From positions 3,434,001 to 3,498,000 of the forward strand of contig NZ_CP029193.1 in the NCBI RefSeq assembly GCF_008642355.1: 64,000 nucleotides of DNA, in the 5' to 3' direction. Position 1 is the first letter of the stretch, and each line of letters opens with the position of its first letter. Positions 23,952-32,302 of this stretch are shown one piece after another. The position numbers and the translations under genes are program-made. The notes below the pieces were generated by a model. The model was given only the letters and a program-made list of their open reading frames with translations, did no database searches and had not been told where the DNA came from. This stretch comes from Streptomyces venezuelae (GTDB lineage Bacteria > Actinomycetota > Actinomycetes > Streptomycetales > Streptomycetaceae).

Positions 23952-24584
23952 GTGATCCCCATGAACGGAACCAGCCCTACCGATGCCGAAGGACAGCCAA
24001 CCAAGCGCACGTTGCGGCGAGGCTTCCTCGCGGTGAGAAACGGGTTGACTGAGGATGACGCGCGGAAGGCGGCCGCGGTTCTCGCCGACCGCGCACTCGA
24101 CCTGCCGGAGCTCGCCGACGCGCGGACCGTCGCCGCGTACGTGTCCGTGGGCCGCGAACCCGGCACCGGCCCCCTGCTCGACGCCCTCCACGCGCGCGGC
24201 ACCCGCGTCCTGCTGCCGGTGCTGCTCCCGGACAACGACCTGGACTGGGGCGCGTACGACGGGACCGGCTCCCTCACCCGCGTACATCATGCCGGGAAGA
24301 TGGCCCTCTTGGAGCCGTCCGGGCCGCGCCTCGGGCCGGACGCCGTCCTGGAGGCGGACGCCGTGCTGCTGCCGGGGCTTGCCGTGGACGCGCGCGGGAT
24401 GCGGCTCGGGCGGGGCGGCGGATCGTACGACCGCGTCCTCACCCGGCTGGAGCGCGCGGCCGCCGGTCCCGCGCTCGTGGTGCTCCTGTACGACTCGGAA
24501 GTCGTCGCGCACCTCCCCGACGAGGAGCACGACCGGCCGGTGCACGCCGTCGTGTCGCCGTCGGGGGCGCGCCGGTTCCGCTAA
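23952..24584 (+). CDS. 5-formyltetrahydrofolate cyclo-ligase
   Basis: This 210-residue cytosolic enzyme converts 5-formyl-THF to 5,10-methenyl-THF using ATP. The family motifs KRTLRRGFLAVRNGL at the start and LLPGLAVDARGMRLGRGGGSYDR (GRGGGSYDR is the hallmark) near residue 165 are present. The GTG at 23952 has GGAAGGA 5 bases upstream. It is divergent from galU, the same arrangement as in Mycobacterium. It ends in a very strong symmetric hairpin shared with the convergent acylase gene. Confidence 0.9.
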   Translation: MIPMNGTSPTDAEGQPTKRTLRRGFLAVRNGLTEDDARKAAAVLADRALDLPELADARTVAAYVSVGREPGTGPLLDALHARGTRVLLPVLLPDNDLDWGAYDGTGSLTRVHHAGKMALLEPSGPRLGPDAVLEADAVLLPGLAVDARGMRLGRGGGSYDRVLTRLERAAAGPALVVLLYDSEVVAHLPDEEHDRPVHAVVSPSGARRFR

Positions 24585-24601
24585 GGCACCGCCTGTATGC
24601 C

Positions 24602-24637
24602 GAAAGGGCCCTCCACGCGTGCGTGGAGGGCCCTTTC
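24602..24637. terminator. Long bidirectional terminator palindrome
   Basis: A perfect 17-bp stem (GAAAGGGCCCTCCACGC and its complement) with only GT between the arms, flanked by A- and T-tracts inside the stem ends (GAAA/TTTC). It serves the convergent cyclo-ligase and acylase genes. Confidence 0.9.
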
Positions 24638-24658
24638 AGGATGTGCCGTTTCCCGGTC

Positions 24659-27505
24659 TCAGGGACGCAGGACCAGCTTGTCGCTGGTGCTGCCCTCGAC
24701 CGCCTTGTCCGAGAACACCCACGGCAGCAGTTCGCCCTTGGTCCACTTCTCCGTCTGGTCGGTGTAGTGGTCGTTGTAGGCGTGCCCCGACGCGCCGGTG
24801 AGGTTGATCCACTTGGACTTGTCGAGGTCCTTGAGGTTCACCACCATGCGCATGGAGGGCACCCAGAGCACTCCGTAGCCGCCCGCCGCGTTCCAGCCGG
24901 TCGCGTTGACCGCCGCCTCGCCGCCGCCGAGGTTCCAGGGGCCGCGGTTCAGGACCCACTGCAGCCAGCCGGGACCGTCGGTGCCGAGCGTCTGGTTCTT
25001 CAGTTCGAGCCGGTGCAGACGGCCCCAGCTCCACGAGTCGACGTCCTTGCCGAGCTTGGCCGTCAGGTCCCAGCGCGCGTCCTCGAGGGCCCGCTCGAAC
25101 AGCTGGTCGCGGGTCTTGGTCTCCTCGTCGGTGCGGGTCCCCGGCGACTTCCACCAGGCGTTGGTCTCGTCGTCGATGATCTTGCGGATCACCTCGTAGT
25201 AGCGGTCGCCGCCGTCCGGCTGGGCCGAGTCGGCGTCGCGCTCACCGCACTCGCGGACCTTCTTGCCCTCGTCGGCCGGGCCGGTGTTGCCGGCCGGCTC
25301 GACGGTCAGGCACTGGCCCTTGACGCGCAGTTCCTTGGGGAGCTTGTTGCCGATGGCCAGCTTGAGGATGTTGCGCCAGACCGAGTTGAAGTACGCGGCG
25401 GCCGCGGAGTCGGCGTCCTGGGTGTAGTCCCAGCCCTCCAGGAGCTTCTGCGCCTCGCGGACGTACTTGTCCTTGACGTCGATCTTCAGCAGCTTGGGCA
25501 CGAGCAGCTTGGCGATCTCGCTGCTGTTGTCCATCTGCATGAGGCGCATGTCCTCGGTGGAGATCTTGCCGCCGTTCTTGATCTTCGACTGGATGAGGTC
25601 GTCGATCCGCTGGCTGCGCGCTCCGTAGCCCCAGTCCGAGGTGAGCTTGTACGGGTAGTCGGCCTTGTCGCGGTCGTCGATCACGGCCTGGTTGGCGGTG
25701 ACGATGTAGCCGCGCTTCGGGTTGTACTCGTACGGCAGCGCGTCCTGCGGGATGTAGCCGGTCCAGCGGTACGAGCGGTCCCAGCCCGGCGCGGGGAGCG
25801 AACCGTCGCCCTTGCCGCGCTTGGGGATCCGGCCGGGCGCCTGGTAGCCGATGTTGCCCTCGGTGTCGGCGTAGATCAGGTTCTGGGACGGCACTTCGAA
25901 GGAAGCGGCCGCCTTGCGGAACTCCGTGAAGTTCTTCGCCTTGTTCAGCTCGAAGACGGCGTCCATGGACTTGCCCGGGTTCAGCGCGGTCCAGCGCAGC
26001 GCCACTCCGTAGCCGTCGCCCCGGTCGGGGGCCGCGGTGTCCACGCCGGCCTTCTTGCCGACCTTCACCAGCTCGTCGTCGCGGTCGGAGATCAGCGGCC
26101 CGTTGTTGGTCTCGCGGACCGTGATCTTCTTGTCCTTGCCGCCGGCGACCTTGATGGTCTCCTCGCGGGAGACGAAGGGCTTCACCTTGCCGTCGTACTG
26201 GTAGCCGTCCCCGGTGAACTTCTCCAGGTACAGGTCCGTGACGTCGGCGCCCAGGTTCGTCATGCCCCAGGCGATGTCCTGGTTGTGGCCGATGACCACG
26301 CCCGGCATGCCGGAGAACGTGTAACCCGAGACGTCGTACCGGCACTTCTCGGAGACAGAGCGGCAGTGCAGGCCCATCTGGTACCAGACGGAGGGCAGCT
26401 GCGGCGCCAGGTGCGGGTCGTTCGCGAGGAGCGGCTTGCCGGTGATGGTGTGCTTGCCGGAGACGACCCAGGAGTTCGAGCCGATGCCGTTGCCGTTCGG
26501 GCCCAGGATGGCCGGGACCTCGTCCAGGGCGCCGGAGACTCCGTTGAGCTGCGACTGAAGCGTGTTGGGGGGCTCGGCGCCGCCCGCGAGGCCCGTACCG
26601 GCCGCGCCGCCGGTGCCTGTGCCGGTTCCGGTTCCGGTTCCGGTGCCTGTGCCCGTCCCGGTGCCTGTGCTGCCGGTTCCGGACGTTCCCGTTCCCGTGC
26701 CGGTGCCGGTGCCGGTGGGCTTGGCGTCGGGGTCGTACTCGCCGGTGACGCTGCTGAAGGCGCCCTCCCGCACGACGGGCTTGTTCCGCTTGTACGGGTA
26801 CTCGGGGTACAGGTCCTTGATCTGCGACGGGCCGAGACGGCTCGTCATCAGCGAGCGGTCGATCTCGTCCTGCATGTTGCCGCGCAGGTCCCACGCCATG
26901 GCCTTGAGCCACGCCACGGAGTCGACGGGGGTCCACTCCTGCGGCTTGTAGTCGTTCTCGAAGCCGAGCGCCGCGTACTCGACGGAGATGTCCTTGCCGT
27001 CCTTGCCGGCGAGGTAGGCGTTGACTCCCTTGGCGTACGCCTGGAGGTATTTCTTCGTCTCCGGCGAGAGCTTGGAGTCGTACTCCTTCTTCGCCACCCG
27101 GTGCCAGCCGAGCGTGCGCAGGAATTCATCGGTCTTGACCTGGCTCTTCCCGAACATCTCGGAGAGCCGCCCGGAGGTCATGTGACGGCGGACGTCCATC
27201 TCCCAGAAGCGGTCCTGCGCCTGGACGAAGCCCTGGGCCATGAAGAGATCCGCGTCCGACTCGGCGTAGATCTGCGGGATTCCGTTCCCGTCGCGCTTCA
27301 CGTCCACGGGCCCCGCGAGCCCGTCGAGCTTGATCGTTCCCTTGGTCTGCGGGAAGGAGGCACGCACGGTACTGACGCTCCAGTACGCGCCGAAGCCGAT
27401 GCCTCCGACGATGGCCAGGACCAGGACGATCACGACGAGTCGGGCTCGGCGCCCCTTCTTCTTGCCGGACTTATGACCGGAAGAGGCGTTGGTGTTGGAG
27501 GGCAT
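24659..27505 (-). CDS. Penicillin-acylase-family Ntn hydrolase with Thr-Gly repeat linker
   Basis: This 948-residue protein has a basic N-terminus with one membrane helix (about residues 22-42), so it is anchored with the catalytic part outside. Alpha-chain motifs (GIPQIYAES, AQDRFWEMD, GRLSEMFG) run to about residue 250. A (Thr-Gly)n linker fills residues 264-299, and the beta-chain begins at the predicted autocatalytic Ser343 in GIGSNSWVVSG. Relatives cleave penicillins, acyl-homoserine lactones or other N-acyl amides; the natural substrate here is unknown. The ATG at 27505 fits the signal anchor; upstream in-frame sequence is unlikely to be translated. The linker lies exactly in the spacer expected to be processed. 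Confidence 0.87.
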   Translation of the reverse strand: MPSNTNASSGHKSGKKKGRRARLVVIVLVLAIVGGIGFGAYWSVSTVRASFPQTKGTIKLDGLAGPVDVKRDGNGIPQIYAESDADLFMAQGFVQAQDRFWEMDVRRHMTSGRLSEMFGKSQVKTDEFLRTLGWHRVAKKEYDSKLSPETKKYLQAYAKGVNAYLAGKDGKDISVEYAALGFENDYKPQEWTPVDSVAWLKAMAWDLRGNMQDEIDRSLMTSRLGPSQIKDLYPEYPYKRNKPVVREGAFSSVTGEYDPDAKPTGTGTGTGTGTSGTGSTGTGTGTGTGTGTGTGTGTGGAAGTGLAGGAEPPNTLQSQLNGVSGALDEVPAILGPNGNGIGSNSWVVSGKHTITGKPLLANDPHLAPQLPSVWYQMGLHCRSVSEKCRYDVSGYTFSGMPGVVIGHNQDIAWGMTNLGADVTDLYLEKFTGDGYQYDGKVKPFVSREETIKVAGGKDKKITVRETNNGPLISDRDDELVKVGKKAGVDTAAPDRGDGYGVALRWTALNPGKSMDAVFELNKAKNFTEFRKAAASFEVPSQNLIYADTEGNIGYQAPGRIPKRGKGDGSLPAPGWDRSYRWTGYIPQDALPYEYNPKRGYIVTANQAVIDDRDKADYPYKLTSDWGYGARSQRIDDLIQSKIKNGGKISTEDMRLMQMDNSSEIAKLLVPKLLKIDVKDKYVREAQKLLEGWDYTQDADSAAAAYFNSVWRNILKLAIGNKLPKELRVKGQCLTVEPAGNTGPADEGKKVRECGERDADSAQPDGGDRYYEVIRKIIDDETNAWWKSPGTRTDEETKTRDQLFERALEDARWDLTAKLGKDVDSWSWGRLHRLELKNQTLGTDGPGWLQWVLNRGPWNLGGGEAAVNATGWNAAGGYGVLWVPSMRMVVNLKDLDKSKWINLTGASGHAYNDHYTDQTEKWTKGELLPWVFSDKAVEGSTSDKLVLRP
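26606..26716. repeat. Thr-Gly coding microrepeat inside the acylase gene
   Basis: About 110 bases of imperfect six-base units (GGNACN) encode 36 residues of alternating Thr and Gly, broken once by Ser. Codons vary at third positions, so protein-level selection rather than very recent expansion seems to hold it. Confidence 0.85.
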
Positions 27506-27705
27506 CGCTGTCCTTGCTGTCCTTACGCGAGCGGCAGGGCGGGCTGTGCTGTCGACTTGGGCGGCTCTGGGAGCGCAGGAGCAACCATAGGCGCAGGGCG
27601 TCGGCGCTCCGGACGCGGAGTCAGGAACCGGGCCCCCTTGAGATCGAATAGTCATTCGACGGCGTCAAGAAAGCGTTAACAATTAGGTAAGGTAACGAAG
27701 TACTC

Positions 27706-27745
27706 CTACGTAGACACTCGACTCCCCCGGAGGACCTCTACGTAG
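27706..27745. promoter_or_regulatory. Paired CTACGTAG palindromes in the antiporter leader
   Basis: CTACGTAG occurs at 27706-27713 and 27738-27745, 32 bp apart (three helical turns), inside larger arms (27701-27714 and 27737-27747) that are near-complementary. They could be a two-site operator or an RNA hairpin upstream of the antiporter start. An outer CGTTA/TAACG pair lies at 27674-27697. Confidence 0.45.
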
Positions 27746-27775
27746 TACGCGGTTTCACGGAGGAAGGAACGGCCC

Positions 27776-29281
27776 CTGACTGTCCACCACCTCAACCAGC
27801 TCCTGCTCGTCTGCTCGCTCGTTCTGCTCGTCGCCGTCGCGGCGGTCCGCATCTCGTCGCGCAGCGGGCTCCCCAGCCTGCTGCTGTACCTGGGCATCGG
27901 CATCGCCATGGGCCAGGACGGCGTCGGCGACGTCCACTTCGACAATGCCGAACTGACCCAGGTCATCGGCTATGCCGCCCTGGTCGTGATCCTCGCGGAG
28001 GGCGGCCTCGGGACGAAGTGGAAAGAGATCAAACCCGCATTGCCCGCGGCGGCCGTGTTGTCGACCGTCGGCGTCGCGGTGAGCGTCGGCATCACCGCGG
28101 CGGGCGCCCACTATCTCGTGGGCCTCGAGTGGCGCCAGGCGCTGATCATCGGTGCGGTGGTCTCGTCCACGGACGCGGCAGCGGTCTTCTCGGTGCTGCG
28201 CAAGGTGCCGCTTCCCTCGCGCGTGACGGGTGTCCTGGAAGCGGAGTCGGGGTTCAACGACGCCCCTGTGGTGATCCTCGTCGTGGCGTTCTCCACGGCG
28301 GGACCGGTGGACGACTGGTACGTACTGCTCGGCGAGATCGCCCTGGAGCTGGCGATCGGCGCCGCGATAGGCCTCGCGGTCGGCTGGCTCGGCGCCTACG
28401 GCCTGCGGCACGTGGCGCTGCCCGCCTCCGGCCTGTACCCCATCGCCGTCATGGCCATCGCCGTCGCCGCGTACGCCGCGGGCGCCATGGCACACGGCAG
28501 CGGATTCCTCGCCGTCTACCTCGCCTCGATGGTGCTCGGCAACGCGCGGCTGCCGCACTGGCCGGCCACCCGCGGGTTCGCCGAGGGCCTCGGCTGGCTC
28601 GCCCAGATCGGCATGTTCGTCCTGCTCGGCCTGCTGGTCACCCCGCACGACCTGCTCGACGACACCTGGCCCGCAATCGTCATCGGCCTGGTCCTGACAG
28701 TGGTGGCACGCCCCCTGGAAGTCGTCCTCAGCCTGCTGCCGTTCCGTGTGCCCTGGCCGGAGAAGGCCCTGCTCTCCTGGGCGGGCCTGCGCGGCGCCGT
28801 GCCCATCATCCTGGCGACCATCCCGATGGTGAACGGCGTCGAGGACAGCCAGCGCATCTTCAACATCGTCTTCGTCCTGGTCGTCGTCTACACCCTCGTC
28901 CAGGGCCCCACGCTGCCCTGGCTGGCCAGGAAGCTGCGTCTGGGCGACTCCTCGGAGGCCGCGGACCTCGGCATCGAGTCGGCTCCCCTGGAGCGGCTCC
29001 AGGGCCATCTGCTGTCGGTGGCCATCCCCAAGGAATCGCGCATGCACGGCGTCGAGGTGGCCGAGCTGCGGCTGCCCACGGGGTCCGCGGTCACTCTCGT
29101 CGTCCGCGACGGCGAATCGTTCGTGCCGCTGCCGACGACCGTCCTGCGGCGCGGCGACGAACTGCTCGTGGTGGCGACCGACCCGGTGCGGGACGCCGCC
29201 GAGAAGCGGCTGCGCGCGGTCGGCCACGGCGGAAAGCTGGCCGGCTGGCTGGGAACCGACGGAGAAAAACACCAATCGTAG
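27776..29281 (+). CDS. CPA1-type K+ or Na+/H+ antiporter with C-terminal TrkA_C domain (probable CTG start)
   Basis: About 12 hydrophobic helices (residues 1-400) carry CPA motifs such as SSTDAAAVFSVLR and ESGFNDAPVV (the transport ND pair). They are followed by a TrkA_C-type cytosolic domain (GVEVAELRLPTGSAVTLV, RRGDELLVVA), as in the NhaP2/CvrA potassium-proton antiporters. The first ATG (27908) would delete the first helix. An in-frame stop at 27743 bounds the frame, and the only plausible start is CTG at 27776, 7 bases after AAGGA, giving 501 residues starting LTVHHLNQLLLVC. Its job is cytoplasmic pH and cation balance. Confidence 0.85.
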   Translation: MTVHHLNQLLLVCSLVLLVAVAAVRISSRSGLPSLLLYLGIGIAMGQDGVGDVHFDNAELTQVIGYAALVVILAEGGLGTKWKEIKPALPAAAVLSTVGVAVSVGITAAGAHYLVGLEWRQALIIGAVVSSTDAAAVFSVLRKVPLPSRVTGVLEAESGFNDAPVVILVVAFSTAGPVDDWYVLLGEIALELAIGAAIGLAVGWLGAYGLRHVALPASGLYPIAVMAIAVAAYAAGAMAHGSGFLAVYLASMVLGNARLPHWPATRGFAEGLGWLAQIGMFVLLGLLVTPHDLLDDTWPAIVIGLVLTVVARPLEVVLSLLPFRVPWPEKALLSWAGLRGAVPIILATIPMVNGVEDSQRIFNIVFVLVVVYTLVQGPTLPWLARKLRLGDSSEAADLGIESAPLERLQGHLLSVAIPKESRMHGVEVAELRLPTGSAVTLVVRDGESFVPLPTTVLRRGDELLVVATDPVRDAAEKRLRAVGHGGKLAGWLGTDGEKHQS

Positions 29282-29505
29282 GTGGCGGGGGTCTCATCGG
29301 CTGCAATCACAGGTGCTAATGGGACTCCCCCCTGTACGATGAAGGGACCTGATCGAACCAACTCTGCCTGATGCAGAGCTGGCGCGACCGTATGGCGGTC
29401 GAGGCACCCCCGCAGTGGCGCCCGGCATCTACCGCAGTTCCGCGCAAGAGGACAGCTCTCGGCGCCCCCGCACGGGCGCTACCAGGCGGCAGAAAGGCAC
29501 GGGCC

Positions 29506-30777
29506 GTGGCATCCACGGTCACCGAATCCCGCCCGGGCTACGGACAGCTCCTGCGCACCCCTCGCGCCTGGACGTTCCTGCTCCCCGGCTTCGCGGCGCG
29601 ACAGCCGTTCGCGATGCTGACGATCTCCATCGTCCTGCTGGTGCAGCACACCACCGGCTCGTACGGTGCCGCGGGCGCCGTCTCGGCCGCCACCGGCGTC
29701 TCCATGGCGCTGTTCGCCCCCTTCAGCGGCAAGCTCGCCGACCGGTTCGGCCAGCGCGCCGTGCTGCTTCCCGGCGTCCTGGTCCACTCCGCCTCCGTCG
29801 TCACCCTGACGGTGCTCGCGCTCTCCGACGCGCCCCTGTGGACGCTGTTCGTGGCCGCCGTGCCCGCAGGCGCCTCCACGCCGCAGATCGGCCCCATGGT
29901 GCGCGCCCGCTGGGGCGTCATGCTCCAGGACAGCCCCCTGGCCACCACGGCGGCCGCCTTCGAGTCGGTCACCGACGAGCTGACCTTCGTCCTCGGTCCG
30001 CTGCTCGCTACCGCGCTGTGCACCACCATCGACCCCTCCGCCGGACTCCTCACGGAGGCCGGACTCACGCTGGTCGGCGGTCTCCTGTTCGCCGCACAGA
30101 AGAGCACCCAGCCCAAGCCTTCCGCGCTGAACGACGAGCACGCACGCGTGGAGCACGTCTCCGCCCTGCGCGTCCCCGGAGTGCGGGTCCTCATCGTCAC
30201 GTTCCTCGGCATCGGGGCCGTCTTCGGCGGCATGCAGGTCTCGCTCGCCGCGTTCACCGAGTCGATCGGCGAGCCCGGCCTGAACGGTGTCCTGTACGGC
30301 ACCTTCGCGGCGGGCAACATGCTCTCCGGCGTCGTCTGCGGCGCCATCGCCTGGAAGGTCTCCCCGCAGCGGCGCCTCCTGGTCGGCTACACGGCCCTGA
30401 CCCTGATGGCCTCCGGTCTGTGGGCGGCGCACTCCGTGCTGCTCCTCGCCGGGCTCGGCCTGCTGGTCGGCGTCTGCATAGCGCCCGCCCTGATCACCGG
30501 CTACACGCTGGTCGACAAGCTGGTCGCGCCGACCGGCCGTACGGAGGCCTTCACCTGGCTGACCGGCGCGGTCGCACTCGGCCAGGCGGCCGCCGTGACC
30601 GTCGCGGGACAGCTGGAGGACCGCCTCTGGGACGGAGCCGGATTCCTCGTCCCGCTGGGCGGCACGGCGCTGGCCCTGGCGGTCCTCGTGACGCTCCGTT
30701 CGCGGCTCGTCCCCAAGGCCCCGGGGCGCACGGTGGCGCGTGGCGTCGGTCACCGCGTGCCGGTGACGGTGGACTGA
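29506..30777 (+). CDS. MFS transporter, 12 helices
   Basis: This 423-residue major facilitator has about 12 membrane segments and the motif-A-like loop GKLADRFGQRAVLLPG between helices 2 and 3. It lacks DHA2-type extra helices. The GTG at 29506 follows AAGG by about 10 bases and begins just before the first conserved segment (YGQLLRTPRAWTFLLPGF); an ATG at 29371 would add 45 unlikely residues. Its nearest recognisable group is the small-solute/drug exporter type; I cannot name a substrate. The 224-base region upstream contains a CTCTGC/GCAGAG hairpin. Confidence 0.8.
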   Translation: MASTVTESRPGYGQLLRTPRAWTFLLPGFAARQPFAMLTISIVLLVQHTTGSYGAAGAVSAATGVSMALFAPFSGKLADRFGQRAVLLPGVLVHSASVVTLTVLALSDAPLWTLFVAAVPAGASTPQIGPMVRARWGVMLQDSPLATTAAAFESVTDELTFVLGPLLATALCTTIDPSAGLLTEAGLTLVGGLLFAAQKSTQPKPSALNDEHARVEHVSALRVPGVRVLIVTFLGIGAVFGGMQVSLAAFTESIGEPGLNGVLYGTFAAGNMLSGVVCGAIAWKVSPQRRLLVGYTALTLMASGLWAAHSVLLLAGLGLLVGVCIAPALITGYTLVDKLVAPTGRTEAFTWLTGAVALGQAAAVTVAGQLEDRLWDGAGFLVPLGGTALALAVLVTLRSRLVPKAPGRTVARGVGHRVPVTVD

Positions 30778-30844
30778 TCCCGCGGAATACGTCACTATGG
30801 ACCGTCGTTAGCACTCATCGAGTGAGAGTGCCAGGAGGAAGCAA

Positions 30845-31180
30845 GTGCCGACGTACCAGTACCAGTGCACCGAGTGCGGCGAGGGCCTCGAGGCGGTGCA
30901 GAAGTTCACCGATGACGCCCTGACCGTATGCCCCAACTGCGACGGACGCCTCAAGAAGGTGTTCTCGGCGGTCGGCATCGTCTTCAAGGGCTCCGGGTTC
31001 TACCGCAACGACAGCCGCGGCTCGTCGTCGAGCAGCACGCCGGCGAACGCCTCGTCGAAGTCGGGATCCGGCTCGTCGTCGTCCACGTCGGACTCGAAGG
31101 CCGCTTCGTCCTCCTCGTCCTCGGACTCGAAGTCGTCCGGCTCCTCCGCGGCGTCCACGTCGTCGAGCTCGGCCGCGTAG
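30845..31180 (+). CDS. FmdB-family zinc-ribbon protein with Ser-rich tail
   Basis: This 111-residue protein opens with the FmdB zinc ribbon: MPTYQYQCTECG and CPNCDGRLKKVF supply the four cysteines (two CxxC knuckles), and GIVFKGSGFYRND follows. The remaining 50 residues are almost all Ser, Ala, Thr, Lys, disordered. The GTG start has AGGAGG about 7 bases upstream. Related genes in mycobacteria sit near galU and mscL too; a regulatory or chaperone-linked role has been suggested for the family, but nothing here proves one. It is followed by a terminator. Confidence 0.82.
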   Translation: MPTYQYQCTECGEGLEAVQKFTDDALTVCPNCDGRLKKVFSAVGIVFKGSGFYRNDSRGSSSSSTPANASSKSGSGSSSSTSDSKAASSSSSSDSKSSGSSAASTSSSSAA

Positions 31181-31204
31181 GACCTCCCGCACACCGTTCC
31201 GCCC

Positions 31205-31233
31205 GACCCCGCCGTCCTCGCGACGGCGGGGTC
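31205..31233 (+). terminator. Terminator after the FmdB gene
   Basis: A 12-bp perfect stem GACCCCGCCGTC/GACGGCGGGGTC with a CTCGC loop, 25 bases past the stop and 43 bases before the mtnP start. Confidence 0.8.
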
Positions 31234-31275
31234 GTCGGCGTGTGATGCCCCTGTCTGCCCGGCTACTGTGCGGCC

Positions 31276-32154
31276 ATGGCGAACAGGGTGAACACGGCGG
31301 ACACCGAGCGGGCCGAGATCGGCGTCATAGGCGGCTCCGGCTTCTACTCCTTCCTCGACGACGTGACCGAGGTCCAGGTCGACACCCCCTACGGAGCCCC
31401 GAGCGACTCCCTCTTCCTCGGTGAGGTCGCCGGACGCCGGGTCGCTTTCCTGCCCCGGCACGGCCGCGGCCACCATCTGCCGCCGCACCGCATCAACTAC
31501 CGCGCCAACCTGTGGGCGCTGCGCTCCGTGGGCGTGCGCCAGGTCCTCGGACCGTGTGCGGTCGGCGGACTGCGGGCGGAGTACGGACCAGGAACGCTGC
31601 TCGTCCCCGACCAGCTCGTGGACCGTACACAGACACGCGCCCAGACGTTCTTCGACGGGGTCCCGCTTCCCGACGGCAGCGTGCCGAACGTCGTCCACGT
31701 CTCGCTCGCCGACCCCTACTGCCCCGTGGGCCGCGACACCGCCGTGCGGGCCGCACGCGCCCGAGGCTGGGAGCCGGTCGACGGCGGGACACTCGTCGTG
31801 GTCGAGGGGCCGCGCTTCTCGACCCGGGCGGAGTCGCGCTGGTACGCGGCGCAGGGCTGGTCGGTGGTGGGCATGACCGGCCATCCCGAGGCGGCGCTCG
31901 CCCGCGAACTGGAGCTCTGCTACACGTCCTTGGCGCTGGTCACGGATCTCGACGCGGGTGCCGAGACCGGCGAGGGCGTCTCGCACGACGAGGTCCTCCG
32001 GGTCTTCGCCGCCAACGTGGACCGGATGCGGGGCGTGCTGTTCGACGCGGTGGCGGGGCTGCCGGAGGGGGACGTGGGCCGGGCCGAGGGCCGTCGTGCG
32101 TGTCCGTGCGCGGGGGCGTTGGGCGGGGTGGACACGGGGATCCGGCTGCCGTGA
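31276..32154 (+). CDS. mtnP: S-methyl-5'-thioadenosine phosphorylase / purine nucleoside phosphorylase
   Basis: This 292-residue phosphorylase recycles methylthioadenosine from polyamine and SAM use, releasing adenine and 5-methylthioribose-1-phosphate. Motifs: IGGSGFYSFL (phosphate loop), RHGRGHHLPPHRINYRANLWAL (in part RHGRGHHLPPH), VVEGPRFSTRAES and GMTGHPEAALARELELCY. The last 35 residues after DAVAGL are not conserved. GMT-G in place of GMT-x is close to family form. The ATG is at 31276 after a weak ribosome site. The specificity between MTA and other 6-amino purine nucleosides is not certain. Confidence 0.87.
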   Translation: MANRVNTADTERAEIGVIGGSGFYSFLDDVTEVQVDTPYGAPSDSLFLGEVAGRRVAFLPRHGRGHHLPPHRINYRANLWALRSVGVRQVLGPCAVGGLRAEYGPGTLLVPDQLVDRTQTRAQTFFDGVPLPDGSVPNVVHVSLADPYCPVGRDTAVRAARARGWEPVDGGTLVVVEGPRFSTRAESRWYAAQGWSVVGMTGHPEAALARELELCYTSLALVTDLDAGAETGEGVSHDEVLRVFAANVDRMRGVLFDAVAGLPEGDVGRAEGRRACPCAGALGGVDTGIRLP

Positions 32155-32198
32155 GCAGCGGCCCCGAGCAGGTGGAAGGTCCCCTTCGGGTGAGGGAG

Positions 32199-32207
32199 TT
32201 GTCCACA
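32199..32207. promoter_or_regulatory. Single consensus DnaA box
   Basis: TTGTCCACA, the Streptomyces DnaA box consensus, within TTGTCCACAA between mtnP and the SAF gene. Isolated apart from a degenerate TAGTCCACG 16 bp away. Confidence 0.35.
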
Positions 32208-32302
32208 ACCGGCGAGTAGTCCACGGGGCTCAGCGGGGATCGGCGCGGGCCTGCATCGTGAGAGCGGAAGCCGAGCTCCTCGCATCGCAGGCGGTGGTTG
32301 TC

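Noticed and set aside
24659..27655. 50-residue N-terminal extension of the acylase from an upstream start
   Set aside because: The extension is Pro/Cys/Arg-rich and precedes a normal signal anchor; the ATG at 27505 gives a family-like start.
29282..29345. Terminator after the antiporter gene
   Set aside because: GGGGGTC and GACTCCCCC could pair, but the stem is bulged and the loop long. I could not support it as a hairpin terminator.
29371..29505. 45-residue N-terminal extension of the MFS transporter
   Set aside because: Composition is not protein-like for a membrane exporter and overlaps a hairpin; GTG at 29506 has AAGG upstream.
32199..32207. DnaA box cluster or replication origin
   Set aside because: Only one consensus box and one poor match; no dnaA, dnaN or gyrB nearby. 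Kept only as a low-confidence single site.
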